Positions 1 to 7,738 of a DNA stretch of 46,804 nt are shown here, piece by piece; within the stretch, counting starts at the first letter, position 1; every line of letters starts with the position of its first letter. This DNA comes from Streptomyces adelaidensis. Lineage in GTDB: Bacteria; Actinomycetota; Actinomycetes; Streptomycetales; Streptomycetaceae. The stretch lies in contig NZ_JAEMUX010000072.1 in the NCBI RefSeq assembly GCF_016598475.1, forward strand, positions 1-46,804, given 5' to 3'. The translations under genes were made by a program, and so were the position numbers. The notes under the pieces are model-generated. The model was not told the DNA's origin. It made no database searches and worked only from the letters and a program-made list of their open reading frames with translations.

Positions 1-165
1 CGAGGGCCGAGTCAGGGCTGAACGAGGGCTGAGGGTCCGGGTCCCCTGAGCCGCACGGCATGGCGTACGCCCCTTCCGTCACGCGATACTGCCGCCGTCC
101 GGAGCGAACCCCCACGGCGCGACAGCGACGGAAGGACCCGAACTCCCTTGATATCCCTGACACAT
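1..165. other. Non-coding leader at left edge
   Basis: The left edge contains no recognisable gene in any frame. It holds a short GC-rich inverted repeat around GGGTCCGGGTCCC near positions 34-46 and the upstream region of the secreted C15-like protein. I cannot identify a convincing -35/-10 pair. Confidence 0.3.
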
Positions 166-1503
166 GTGCAAAACGGCAGGCCCGGAGTGCGCGGGGCGGT
201 GATCGGGCTGACGGCTCTGCTGGCGGGGCTCGGCGCGCCCGTCCCGGCATCGGCGTCGGCCTCGGCCTCGACCTCGACCTCGACCTCGACCTCGGCCTCG
301 GCCTCGGCCGCTTCGGCTGCGGCTCCCACCGTCGAGGAGCGGCGGCTCGACCGGGCCGTGCCCCAGGAGATCCTGCGGCGGTCCGGATTCGACGCCGTGG
401 CACCGGAGTTCGGGCGGGCTCTGGCCGGGGCGCGGTCGTACGCGCAGGCCGAGCGGATCGTCGTACGGCAGGGTGCGCGGTTGTGGACGCGGGCGGTGGA
501 GCGGGCGCAGGGGCGGGGTCCGGCGGGTGGCGACCTGAGCCGGGACGACGACCGGCCGTTGTACTGGGCGCGGTTGGGGATGACGCGGGAGGTGCGGGGA
601 TGGGAGCCGGGGGCCTTCGCGCTGAGCAATCGTCAGAGAGCCGCTCTGCTGGGTGAGTTGGAGCGGTCGTCGCGGGGGCAGGACTCCATCCGTTATCCGC
701 ACGGTTCCGGTGGCAAGGGGATGAAGCGGATTCTCGTCACCGGGTTCGACCCGTTCACGCTGGACCGGGACGTGCGGATCTCCAACCCGTCCGGGGCGAC
801 GGCGCTCGCGCTCGACGGCACGGTGGTCCGGACCGCCGACGGAAGGCGGGCGCGCATCGAGACCGCCGTCTTCCCCGTCCGCTGGCAGGACTTCGCGGCC
901 GGCACGGTCGAGCGCACCCTCCGGGGGCAGTTGCCGCGCGTGGACCTCTTCGCGACGGTCAGCCAGGGCCGGGTCGGCCGTATCGACATCGAGCGGACCA
1001 ACGGGGCCTGGCGCGGCGGCTTCGCCGACAACGACAACATCGGCCGCACCGAGACCGTCCCGGTGAGCGACCCCGCCACTCAGCCCCAGTGGACGACCAC
1101 GACGCTGCCCTACGCGGACATCGTCGCCGCGAACACGGGACGGTTCCCGGTGTACGACAACACGAGCGTGACGGAGATCCCGGCGGGCGGCACGGAGGCG
1201 GTCGCACGGCCCGAGGGACCGACCCCGGGGTCGACCGCCCGGGCCGGCGGGGGCGGCGACTACCTCTCCAACGAGATCGCCTACCGGGCCACGCTCCTGC
1301 GCGACCGGCTGGGGCTGACCGCCCTGCCGGGCGGGCATGTGCACACGCCGGTCCTGCTGTTCGGCACCGGCAACACCGACCCGGCGACCGGGACCGTGAC
1401 CGATCCGGAGTTCGTACGGAACCGGCTGGACATCATCGCGCAGGTACGGGCGATCGTGACGGTGGCGGCCGGTTCTAGTGCGCCGGGGCGAACGCGAGGC
1501 TGA
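166..1503 (+). CDS. Secreted pyroglutamyl-peptidase I (C15)-like protein
   Basis: A 445-residue protein with an N-terminal signal peptide (a hydrophobic ALLAG-type core followed by Ala-rich candidate cleavage sites). After an uncharacterised region of about 165 residues comes a C15-like domain beginning ILVTGFDPF. Known C15 enzymes are cytosolic, about 215 residues, with a Glu-Cys-His triad. Here the Glu (DIERTNG) and the C-terminal His (GGHVHTPV) can be matched, but the position matching the nucleophile Cys (usual YVCN) reads YLSN, with Ser near residue 368. It may be catalytically dead or altered. GTG 166 is chosen because it gives a compact signal peptide; TTG 148 is in frame. The signal-peptide end is encoded by a 6-bp microsatellite. 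The 3' end overlaps the convergent LysE gene by 29 bp. Confidence 0.75.
   Translation: MQNGRPGVRGAVIGLTALLAGLGAPVPASASASASTSTSTSTSASASAASAAAPTVEERRLDRAVPQEILRRSGFDAVAPEFGRALAGARSYAQAERIVVRQGARLWTRAVERAQGRGPAGGDLSRDDDRPLYWARLGMTREVRGWEPGAFALSNRQRAALLGELERSSRGQDSIRYPHGSGGKGMKRILVTGFDPFTLDRDVRISNPSGATALALDGTVVRTADGRRARIETAVFPVRWQDFAAGTVERTLRGQLPRVDLFATVSQGRVGRIDIERTNGAWRGGFADNDNIGRTETVPVSDPATQPQWTTTTLPYADIVAANTGRFPVYDNTSVTEIPAGGTEAVARPEGPTPGSTARAGGGGDYLSNEIAYRATLLRDRLGLTALPGGHVHTPVLLFGTGNTDPATGTVTDPEFVRNRLDIIAQVRAIVTVAAGSSAPGRTRG
250..320 (+). repeat. Hexanucleotide microsatellite in signal-peptide region
   Basis: Near-perfect hexamer repeats of the form (g/a)cctcg encode alternating Ala-Ser and Thr-Ser pairs just after the hydrophobic core of the signal peptide. 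Length change would be in frame (two codons per unit) and would alter the linker after the predicted cleavage site. Confidence 0.7.
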
Positions 1504-2092
1504 TGCCGAGGCCGGCCAGGACGGACCCGATGACCTTGTTGAGGACTTTCTGGCCGCGCAGCATCACGGCGCGCATCCGGTCGTGCGAGAAGAAGACGGC
1601 GACGACACCGAACCACAGCAGGTGGGCGAAGGCCATGAACAGGCCGTAGCCCGCCTGCTGGAGGAGCGGGGTGCCGGGGCTGACGACCTGGGCGAAGGTC
1701 GAGACGACGAAGAGGGTCGTCTTGGGGTTGAGGACGTTCGTCAGGAAGCCGGAACGCAGGGCGGTGAACGGCGTCACCGCCGCCGTCTCCTGCGAGAGGT
1801 CGACCTTCACCTCGTCTCGGGTGCGGAAGGTGCGGATGCCGATGTGGACGAGGTAGGCCGCGCCGACCAGCTTGATGACCGTGAACAGGAAGGTGGAGGA
1901 GGCGATGAGCAGGCCCACGCCGAGCATCGTGTACGTGACGTGCACGAGGACGCCGGCCGCGACTCCGGTGGCGGAGAGCAGGCCGGTCGTACGGCCGTAG
2001 AGGTAGCTGTTGCGGATGACCATGGCGAAGTCGGCGCCGGGGGCTATGACCGCCAGGACGGTGATGAGGGCGACTGCGAGGATCTCGGTCAC
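1475..2092 (-). CDS. LysE/RhtB family amino-acid exporter
   Basis: A 205-residue inner-membrane protein with about six hydrophobic helices. It carries the family N-terminal signature PGADFAMVIRNS and the downstream LNPKTTLFVVSTF motif; length is normal for LysE/RhtB exporters, which expel amino acids or related metabolites by proton exchange. The start is GTG 2092, in a GTGA overlap with the stop of the upstream EI24 gene, so the two are probably translationally coupled. The substrate cannot be inferred. Its 3' end runs into the convergent C15-like gene. Confidence 0.88.
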   Translation of the reverse strand: MTEILAVALITVLAVIAPGADFAMVIRNSYLYGRTTGLLSATGVAAGVLVHVTYTMLGVGLLIASSTFLFTVIKLVGAAYLVHIGIRTFRTRDEVKVDLSQETAAVTPFTALRSGFLTNVLNPKTTLFVVSTFAQVVSPGTPLLQQAGYGLFMAFAHLLWFGVVAVFFSHDRMRAVMLRGQKVLNKVIGSVLAGLGISLAFAPAH

Positions 2093-2916
2093 GCGGGTGA
2101 CTCCGGCTTCTGGAACATGCCGTTCGGGCGGCTGTTGTGCTGGGCCGGGTTCCGCTCGTCCTCGTTGTCCGTCTCCTCGCCCAGCAGGTCGCGGGCCATG
2201 AGGGTGGCGCCCGCGACCGCTCCGGGCATCAGGAAGACGGCGACGAACGGTACGAGGAAGGCGAGGCCCAGCGGGGTGCCGAAGCCCCAGATCAGGGTCT
2301 TGCGGGAGCGCAGGAGGGCGAGTCGGTCGCGGAGATCCACACCGCGGCGCTGCAGGGCCACGGCGGTCAGTTCCTCGGTGAGGAAGAAGCCGGTCACGAA
2401 GAAGCCGATCACGGGGACGACGGTCTGGCCGATGAACGGGACGAAGCCGAGGGCGAAGAGCAGCACGGCCCACAGGAGCGCCCGTACGACGATCCGCAGG
2501 CTGTCGCGGGCCGAGATCCACAGCTCCCGCCACAGCGGCAGGCCGGACTCCGGTGCGGTGCCGTCGGGGGACACGTCACGGTCGACCTTCTCGGAGAGGT
2601 TCTCGTAGAAGGGCTGGCCGATGAGGAGGGTCACCGCGGTGAAGGTGATGACCGTCAGGAGGAGGGCCAGGGCGAGGAGTACGGCGGTCAGCAGGCCGCG
2701 GAAGAGGCCGAGCCAGGGGCTGGACCAGTCGTCCGCGAAGGGGGTGGCCCAGGTGACGAAGTCCGGGCCCCAGAGGGCCAGGGCCACGAGGGCGCCGATG
2801 TAGAGGACGAGTGTGATCAGGCCGGGGATCAGACCGAAGCCGTACTGCTTGCCGTGCCGGGCCACCCAGCGTTGGCCCTGGACGAGGTACTGGAAACCCA
2901 CCCCTATATCGCGCAT
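2089..2916 (-). CDS. EI24 domain (CysZ-like) membrane protein
   Basis: A 275-residue protein with at least four hydrophobic segments. The start MRDIGVGFQYLVQGQRWV, the LIPGLITLVLY helix and the GQPFYENLSEKVDRDV motif match the EI24/CysZ family. CysZ in proteobacteria moves sulfate; the actinobacterial role is unknown. The C-terminal tail is polar (residues about 250-275). A -10-like TAAAGT ends 7 nt before the ATG and there is no Shine-Dalgarno, so the mRNA may be leaderless. It is first gene of a pair with the LysE exporter. Confidence 0.85.
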   Translation of the reverse strand: MRDIGVGFQYLVQGQRWVARHGKQYGFGLIPGLITLVLYIGALVALALWGPDFVTWATPFADDWSSPWLGLFRGLLTAVLLALALLLTVITFTAVTLLIGQPFYENLSEKVDRDVSPDGTAPESGLPLWRELWISARDSLRIVVRALLWAVLLFALGFVPFIGQTVVPVIGFFVTGFFLTEELTAVALQRRGVDLRDRLALLRSRKTLIWGFGTPLGLAFLVPFVAVFLMPGAVAGATLMARDLLGEETDNEDERNPAQHNSRPNGMFQKPESPA

Positions 2917-2922
2917 GGGGGA

Positions 2923-2928
2923 ACTTTA
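2923..2928 (-). promoter_or_regulatory. Possible -10 box for leaderless EI24 mRNA
   Basis: TAAAGT lies so that transcription 7 nt downstream would begin at the A of the EI24 ATG (2916). No consensus -35 is visible, so this is tentative. Confidence 0.3.
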
Positions 2929-3037
2929 TCCAGTGGAAGTGGGGTGGGGTACGGGGGGTTTGCGCGGGTCGGGCTCGGGAGGGTGGGTGCGTTGGCGGTG
3001 CGGGTTCGTCGTGGTCGCTCGCGCGGTTCCCCGCGTC

Positions 3038-3063
3038 CCTGAAGGAGCCTTCGGCCTTTCAGG
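3038..3063 (-). terminator. Hairpin overlapping SGNH stop codon
   Basis: CCTGAAAGG and CCTTCAGG arms (minus-strand reading) enclose a short GC-rich loop, with one bulged base. It overlaps the stop codon of the SGNH hydrolase and probably ends its transcript. Confidence 0.4.
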
Positions 3064-4276
3064 ATGCCGCGAAGGGGGCGTCCGCTGTGAAGGTCAGCTC
3101 CGCGAAGCGTTCTCCTATGCGGCGGTGGGTGGCGGCGTCGGGGTGGAGGTCGTCGGGGAGGGGGTGGGCGGTGGCTTCGGGCTCGCCGTAGAGGGCGCGG
3201 CCGTCGAGGTGGTGGAGGTTGGGGTCGTCCGGGGCGCGTTGGGTGACGATGCGGGAGAGTTCCTCGCGGATTACCCGGAGGGTCAGTTTTCCGGTGGCCT
3301 CGTCCGCCGGGTCGCCCAGGGCACGGAAGCGGAGGTAGCCCTTGGCGAGGTCGGTGAAGTCGGGGGCGCTGGGGCCGGGGGTGTCCTCGTGGATCGGGCA
3401 CAGGATGGGTGAGACCACGAGGAGGGGCGCGGTGGGGTGGCCGTCACGGATCGTGTCGAGGAACCCGTGGACGGCCGAGGTGAACGCGCGCAGCCGCATC
3501 ACGTCGTGGTTGACCAGGTTGATGCCGATCTTGACGCTGATCAGGTCGGCCGGGGTGTCCCGCATGGCCCGCGCGGTGAACGGGTCGAGGAGGGCGCTGC
3601 CGCCGAGGCCCAGGTTGATCAGCTCGACGCCGCCGAGGGACGCGGCGAGCACGGGCCAGATGGTGGTGGGGCCCGCCCCGTCGGAGCCGTGGCTGATCGA
3701 GCTGCCGTGGTGCAGCCACACCCGGCGGCCCTGGTCCGGGGCGGGTTCGACGGGGGCGTCGGTGCGCAGGGCGACGAGTTCGGTGGTCTCGTTGTGCGGG
3801 AGCCAGATCTCGACGGTCTTGGGGGTGTCGGGGAGGTCCGTGAAGCGGACGGTGCCGGGCTCGCCCGGCTGGTACTCGGCGGTCCCGGCCGCCATGTCCA
3901 CGGTCACCGTGTTGCCGGTCGGCACGCTTCCCCGGCCCGTCAGGACGCCGTCGACCAGCAGTTCGTAGACGCCGTCCGGGCGGGGCGGGGCGCCCACGTA
4001 CTCCCGTTTGGTGGGCAGTGCGTCCAGTTCGACGGCGGTGGCGCGGGTGCGGAAGACCAGGCGTACGCCGGAGGGCTGGGACTCGACCATCGCCAGCTGC
4101 GGGTCGGTGCACTGGGCGCGCGCCCGGGCGGGCAGCCGGTGCGGCAGTACGCCGTGGTCGGTGCGCTCCAGCTCCAGGGCGCCGCGGATGAGGTCGGCGG
4201 TGAGGGGGGTGGTGATGCAGGGGTGGGGGTCGGGGTGGGGGTGGGAGCGGGGGTGCTTCGGGTGCTTCGTGGACAT
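3059..4276 (-). CDS. SGNH/GDSL-family esterase with N-terminal accessory domain
   Basis: A 405-residue hydrolase. Residues from about 40-180 form a beta-rich accessory domain as in two-domain carbohydrate esterases. The C-terminal SGNH domain shows block I GSSISHG (nucleophile Ser), block II NLGLGGSA, block III with VKIGINLVN, and block V DDLHPDAATH (Asp/His). No signal peptide is evident, so it is probably cytosolic. The N-terminus is His/Pro-rich low complexity (KHPKHPRSHPHPDPHP), so the true start could be slightly further in. It lies 62 bp downstream of a TetR gene on the same strand and is likely that regulator's target. The acyl substrate is unknown. Confidence 0.85.
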   Translation of the reverse strand: MSTKHPKHPRSHPHPDPHPCITTPLTADLIRGALELERTDHGVLPHRLPARARAQCTDPQLAMVESQPSGVRLVFRTRATAVELDALPTKREYVGAPPRPDGVYELLVDGVLTGRGSVPTGNTVTVDMAAGTAEYQPGEPGTVRFTDLPDTPKTVEIWLPHNETTELVALRTDAPVEPAPDQGRRVWLHHGSSISHGSDGAGPTTIWPVLAASLGGVELINLGLGGSALLDPFTARAMRDTPADLISVKIGINLVNHDVMRLRAFTSAVHGFLDTIRDGHPTAPLLVVSPILCPIHEDTPGPSAPDFTDLAKGYLRFRALGDPADEATGKLTLRVIREELSRIVTQRAPDDPNLHHLDGRALYGEPEATAHPLPDDLHPDAATHRRIGERFAELTFTADAPFAAS

Positions 4277-4338
4277 GGCTCAACCTGACGATCGGTGGGG
4301 TGGATTGTCGGGCGGTCAGGGGGGTGACTTGCCGGCGG

Positions 4339-4920
4339 TCAGTGGGATGGTGGCGGGGCGGGCCAGTCGCGGAGCAGGGCGTCGAGGGCGTCGAGGATGC
4401 GCTCCCAGCTCTCCTGTGAGTCGGGGGCGCTGTGGCTGAAGCCGCCCGCCGATTCCAGGCTGACGTAACCGTGGAAGACGCTGCCCAGCAGCCGGACCGC
4501 GTGTGTCTGGTCCGGCTCGGTCAGGTCGTAGCCGCGCAGGATCGCCCTCGTCATCTGCGAGTGTCTGCCGCCGGCGCTCACGGCGGCCGTCTCCGGGTCG
4601 AGCCTCAGCCGGGCCGCCGCATAGCGGCCGGGGTGCTCGCGGGCGTAGTCGCGGTACACGTTGGCCAGTGCCGCCAGCGCGTCCTTGCCGGCCCGTCCGG
4701 CGAGCGCGGCGGCCCCCCGGTCGGCCAGCTCCTCCAGGGCGAGCAGCGCGATCCGGGTCCTGAGATCCTGGGAGTTCCTCACATGTGAGTACAGGCTCGC
4801 GACCTTCACGTCGAACCGCCGGGCGAGCGCCGAGACGGTCACCTCGTCGAACCCGACCTCGTCGGCCAGCTCCGCGCCCGCCCGGGTCAGGCGTTCCGGT
4901 GTGAGCCCCGCACGTGCCAT
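4339..4920 (-). CDS. TetR family transcriptional regulator
   Basis: A 193-residue protein with an N-terminal TetR helix-turn-helix (GFDEVTVSALARRFDVKVASLYSHVRN, shown in parts) and a C-terminal ligand domain of the WHG type (HGYVSLESAGGFS). The ATG has an upstream GAGGGG Shine-Dalgarno. It precedes the SGNH esterase on the same strand and is divergent from the PPOX-type gene. Confidence 0.92.
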   Translation of the reverse strand: MARAGLTPERLTRAGAELADEVGFDEVTVSALARRFDVKVASLYSHVRNSQDLRTRIALLALEELADRGAAALAGRAGKDALAALANVYRDYAREHPGRYAAARLRLDPETAAVSAGGRHSQMTRAILRGYDLTEPDQTHAVRLLGSVFHGYVSLESAGGFSHSAPDSQESWERILDALDALLRDWPAPPPSH

Positions 4921-4943
4921 GCCCGTCCCCTCGAAGCTCTAGG

Positions 4944-4962
4944 CAAACAGTTACTTACCTTA
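4944..4962 (-). promoter_or_regulatory. Candidate promoter/half-operator of TetR gene
   Basis: On the minus strand TAAGGT can serve as a -10 box and is followed by AAGTAACTGTTTGCC, whose AGTTACTTAC complement resembles TetR-family half-sites. Only one half is clear, so autoregulation is an inference. Confidence 0.3.
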
Positions 4963-5008
4963 GGGTGCCCGCTTCGGGACTAGCCGTGCCGCCACCGCGA
5001 TCCCGCCC

Positions 5009-5040
5009 TTGACCTTCATACCGGTGTGAAGGTCGATGAT
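5009..5040 (+). promoter_or_regulatory. MerR-type promoter: dyad in a 20-bp spacer
   Basis: A -35 TTGACC (5009-5014) and a -10 GATGAT (5035-5040) are separated by 20 bp instead of 17. A perfect dyad, GACCTTCA (5011-5018) and TGAAGGTC (5027-5034), sits between and over them. An overlong spacer with a centred dyad is the hallmark of promoters untwisted by MerR-family activators. The predicted start, 7 nt after the -10, is the A of ATG 5047, giving a leaderless mRNA. No MerR gene is present in this window. Confidence 0.75.
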
Positions 5041-5046
5041 CGTGCC

Positions 5047-5478
5047 ATGACCGCTACCTCCTTCAACCCCCGTGCCCTGCTTGCCGGAAGCCGGCTCGGC
5101 GTGCTGGCCACGATCAAGACGGACGGGCGTCCGCAGCTCTCCCCCGTCCAGCCCTTCTACGACGAGACCGCGGGCGTCATCCTCGTGTCGACGACCGCGG
5201 GCGCGGCCAAGGTGGCGAACCTGCGGCGCGATGCGCGGGCCACGCTGGAAGTGACCGCCTCCGACGGCATGTCATGGGCCACCGCCGAGGGCGTGGCCAT
5301 CCTCACCGGACCGGGGACCGACCCTCACGGGCCCGAGGTCGAGGCGCTGGTGGACTACTTCCGGGCCGCCGCCGGGGAGCACCCGGACTGGGAGGAGTAC
5401 CGGGCGGTGATGGTCTCCGACCGCCGGGTGCTCATCACGATGACGGTCGATCACGTCTACGGCGCCGACATCGGCTGA
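5047..5478 (+). CDS. PPOX-class F420-dependent oxidoreductase
   Basis: A 143-residue single-domain split-barrel flavin/F420-binding protein of the pyridoxamine 5'-phosphate oxidase-like group. Recognised from LAGSRLGVLATIKTDGRPQL, the GVILVSTTAGAAKVANLRRD strand-helix and the C-terminal VMVSDRRVLITMTVDHVYG. Length is typical. ATG 5047 is preferred over in-frame GTG 5026, which lies inside the promoter dyad. The MerR-type promoter implies induction by a small molecule or stress signal. The substrate is unknown. Confidence 0.88.
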   Translation: MTATSFNPRALLAGSRLGVLATIKTDGRPQLSPVQPFYDETAGVILVSTTAGAAKVANLRRDARATLEVTASDGMSWATAEGVAILTGPGTDPHGPEVEALVDYFRAAAGEHPDWEEYRAVMVSDRRVLITMTVDHVYGADIG

Positions 5479-5514
5479 GGGGACGGTATCGCCGCCCTCC
5501 GGGGCCCGCTCCGG

Positions 5515-6276
5515 TCAGCCGGCGCGGGTCGGCAGGAGGGTGCGGACCAGGTCGGTCACTTCCCTCGCGTGGTCGTTGAGGAAGAAGTGGCCGCCTTCGA
5601 ACACGCGCGTGCGGAAGTCGCCCGAGGTCTGCTCCCGCCAGGCCATGACGTCCTCGACGGCCGCCTCGGGGTCCCGGTCGCCGGTCAGGACGACGACGGG
5701 GCAGGACAGCGGCCGGCCCTGGGTGTCCTCGTAAGAGGCGAGCGCCCGGTAGTCCCCGCGCAGCGCGGGCAGGATCAGGTCCAGCAGTTCGGGGTCGTCG
5801 AGGAGGGCGGCGTCCGTGCCGCCCAGCCCGCGCATGCGGCCGATCAGTTCGGCGTCGCCCCGCGGCCAGTCCTCGGCGCGCCGCCGGGCCACGGCCGGCG
5901 CGCGACGGCCCGACAGGACGAGCAGGTCCGGCTCACCGCCGGGCAGCCGGGCAAGGCGTACGGCCACCTCGTACGCCAGCGAGGCGCCCATACTGTGCCC
6001 GAGCAACGCGCGGGGCCGGTCGCCCGGCGGGCCCAGCGCCTCGACGATCAGGTCGGCGAGCAGATGCAGGTCCTCGACCGGCGCCTCGCCCAGACGGTCC
6101 AGCCGCCCCGGGTACTGCACAGCCAACACGTCGACGGCGGGGGCGAGTTGCATGGCGAGGGGGCGCCAGTAGACAGCGGAGCCACCCGCGTGCGGGAAGC
6201 AGACCAACTCGCAGTCCGCGTCGACGCCCATGCCTGTGCCCGTGCCCGTGCCCGTATTCACATGCGCATGCGCCAT
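5515..6276 (-). CDS. Type II thioesterase (alpha/beta hydrolase)
   Basis: A 253-residue enzyme with the TEII signature: LVCFPHAGGSA at the start, the nucleophile elbow LGHSMGASLA, TGDRDPEA (Asp region) and EGGHFFLNDH (catalytic His). TEIIs remove misprimed acyl groups from the carrier domains of polyketide or nonribosomal synthetases. No such megasynthase lies in this window, so it may serve one elsewhere. Residues about 6-15 are a TG repeat (from gtgccc units). ATG 6276 is the first in-frame start near the domain; the Shine-Dalgarno is weak. Confidence 0.88.
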   Translation of the reverse strand: MAHAHVNTGTGTGTGMGVDADCELVCFPHAGGSAVYWRPLAMQLAPAVDVLAVQYPGRLDRLGEAPVEDLHLLADLIVEALGPPGDRPRALLGHSMGASLAYEVAVRLARLPGGEPDLLVLSGRRAPAVARRRAEDWPRGDAELIGRMRGLGGTDAALLDDPELLDLILPALRGDYRALASYEDTQGRPLSCPVVVLTGDRDPEAAVEDVMAWREQTSGDFRTRVFEGGHFFLNDHAREVTDLVRTLLPTRAG

Positions 6277-6472
6277 CGACTGGAAGCGTCGAAACCAGAC
6301 GTTCTGCCCTTGGCTCACTCCGACCGGTCCCCCGGCTCCGCACCCGACCACCGCTTCGCGGCGCCCACTTCGCAACGCATCCACACCTCACCAGACTTCT
6401 GAGGACATCCCGAACGGGCGGGCCTGTCCTGCCCCTACGCGGTCCCCCGCATCGTCGCATCCCGCGTTGAAC

Positions 6473-7531
6473 TCATCGAGAGCCGAGGCGGTGAAGCTCC
6501 TCCAGGGGATACGGCGTCTCCCTGCTCTCGTCACTGAGCCGACGGAAGAAGGCCGACATCACCGCGGTGAGCGGGGCGTGGCGGGTGATGATCGCCGCGG
6601 CGGCGGCCGGGATGCCGGTGGGGCGCTCGCCTCGGGCGTACGCGCGTATGCGGGCCTCGCGGTCGTTCCGCCCGTCCCCGTACAGGTCGGTGACCAGCCA
6701 GGTGACCAGGTAACGGAGGGCGTAGCAGCGGTCGTAGGTGCGGTGGCGGTCGAAGAAGGCGGCTTCCGCCGGGGACAGGTCGAAGCGGGAGGAGAGGGAG
6801 AGGCCGTAGTCGGCGAAGTAGAGACGGTGACCGTCGGTCAGGATGTTCTCGAAATGGGCGTCGAAGTGCAGGAGGCCCCGGCTGTTCATGAACGCGATGC
6901 CGGCCGCCAGTTCCCGCTCGACCATGGCGCAGGCCCGGTCGGCCGACTCGGCACCGGCGGCCGTCCGTTCGCCCAGCCACTGGTGGAGGTTCTGCGGGAT
7001 GTACTCCAGGAACAGCGCGATGCTCGCGGAGGACTTCTGGAGGGCCTCGATGCGGTGGCGTACGTGGGGGCTGCCGTCCCAGCGGGCGACGACCCGTTCG
7101 ATGTCGGCCAGTTCCTCGGGGAGGGGCGTGGAGTCCGGCAGTACGCGCCAGTGGTGCAGGAGGGGAAAGCCGTCGTACTCCCCCGTGATCGCCCAGTTCG
7201 TCGTCATGGTGTGCACGGCCAGTTCCCGCCAGACGCCGAAGCCGGGGCCGCCGCCGATGCCGTACTGGCAGGAGAGGGGAAGCCGGAAGAGGTTCGCCGT
7301 GGAGTGGATGTTCTCCGGTCGCCGTTCCGGGTCGGTCAGGGGCACACGTTTCACGAAGACCGGGGTCCCGGCGACCTCCAGGAGGGCCGACTTGCCGCCG
7401 ATGCCGGAGCCGATCGGGGCGGCGGTGTCCAGGAGTTCGCTCAGGGAGTGGTCGCTGTGCGGGGCGAGGGCAGTGGAGACGGCACGGTGAGCGGTGAGGC
7501 GCGCGCCGCGTGACATGTCGGATGGGTTCAC
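6473..7531 (-). CDS. Protein-kinase-like phosphotransferase
   Basis: A 352-residue cytosolic protein with kinase/aminoglycoside-phosphotransferase-like landmarks: PVFVKRVPL (candidate ATP-binding Lys, about residue 61), catalytic loop LLHFDAHFENILTDG (HxDxxxxN) and FADYGLSL in the DFG position. The glycine-rich loop is replaced by GSGIGGKSALLEV. Such streptomycete proteins have been annotated as kinase family or 'protein phosphatase', but the substrate is unknown. The start is GTG 7531 or ATG 7516; neither has a strong Shine-Dalgarno. It is divergent from the M14 gene. Confidence 0.75.
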   Translation of the reverse strand: MNPSDMSRGARLTAHRAVSTALAPHSDHSLSELLDTAAPIGSGIGGKSALLEVAGTPVFVKRVPLTDPERRPENIHSTANLFRLPLSCQYGIGGGPGFGVWRELAVHTMTTNWAITGEYDGFPLLHHWRVLPDSTPLPEELADIERVVARWDGSPHVRHRIEALQKSSASIALFLEYIPQNLHQWLGERTAAGAESADRACAMVERELAAGIAFMNSRGLLHFDAHFENILTDGHRLYFADYGLSLSSRFDLSPAEAAFFDRHRTYDRCYALRYLVTWLVTDLYGDGRNDREARIRAYARGERPTGIPAAAAAIITRHAPLTAVMSAFFRRLSDESRETPYPLEELHRLGSR

Positions 7532-7738
7532 CGCTCATGCCTAGCATCCGCTCCCAGGGTGGTCACGTCGTCATCGGCGTCACGGCCAACTCACCTCGTA
7601 CCAGGGTGCTCCCAGGCATCCGTGACGGCTGTGCCCTCTTGTTGCGCGGGAGTCGAACATGTAGACCACCTGTGGTTGACCGCCCGTGGTTGACACCCGC
7701 ACCGGCACGTCCGAAGGAACCCCACTCCAGGAGGTAGC

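Noticed and set aside
5515..6276. Type II thioesterase taken as sign of a biosynthetic gene cluster
   Set aside because: No polyketide or peptide synthetase, carrier protein or tailoring set is present in the flanking 10 kb.
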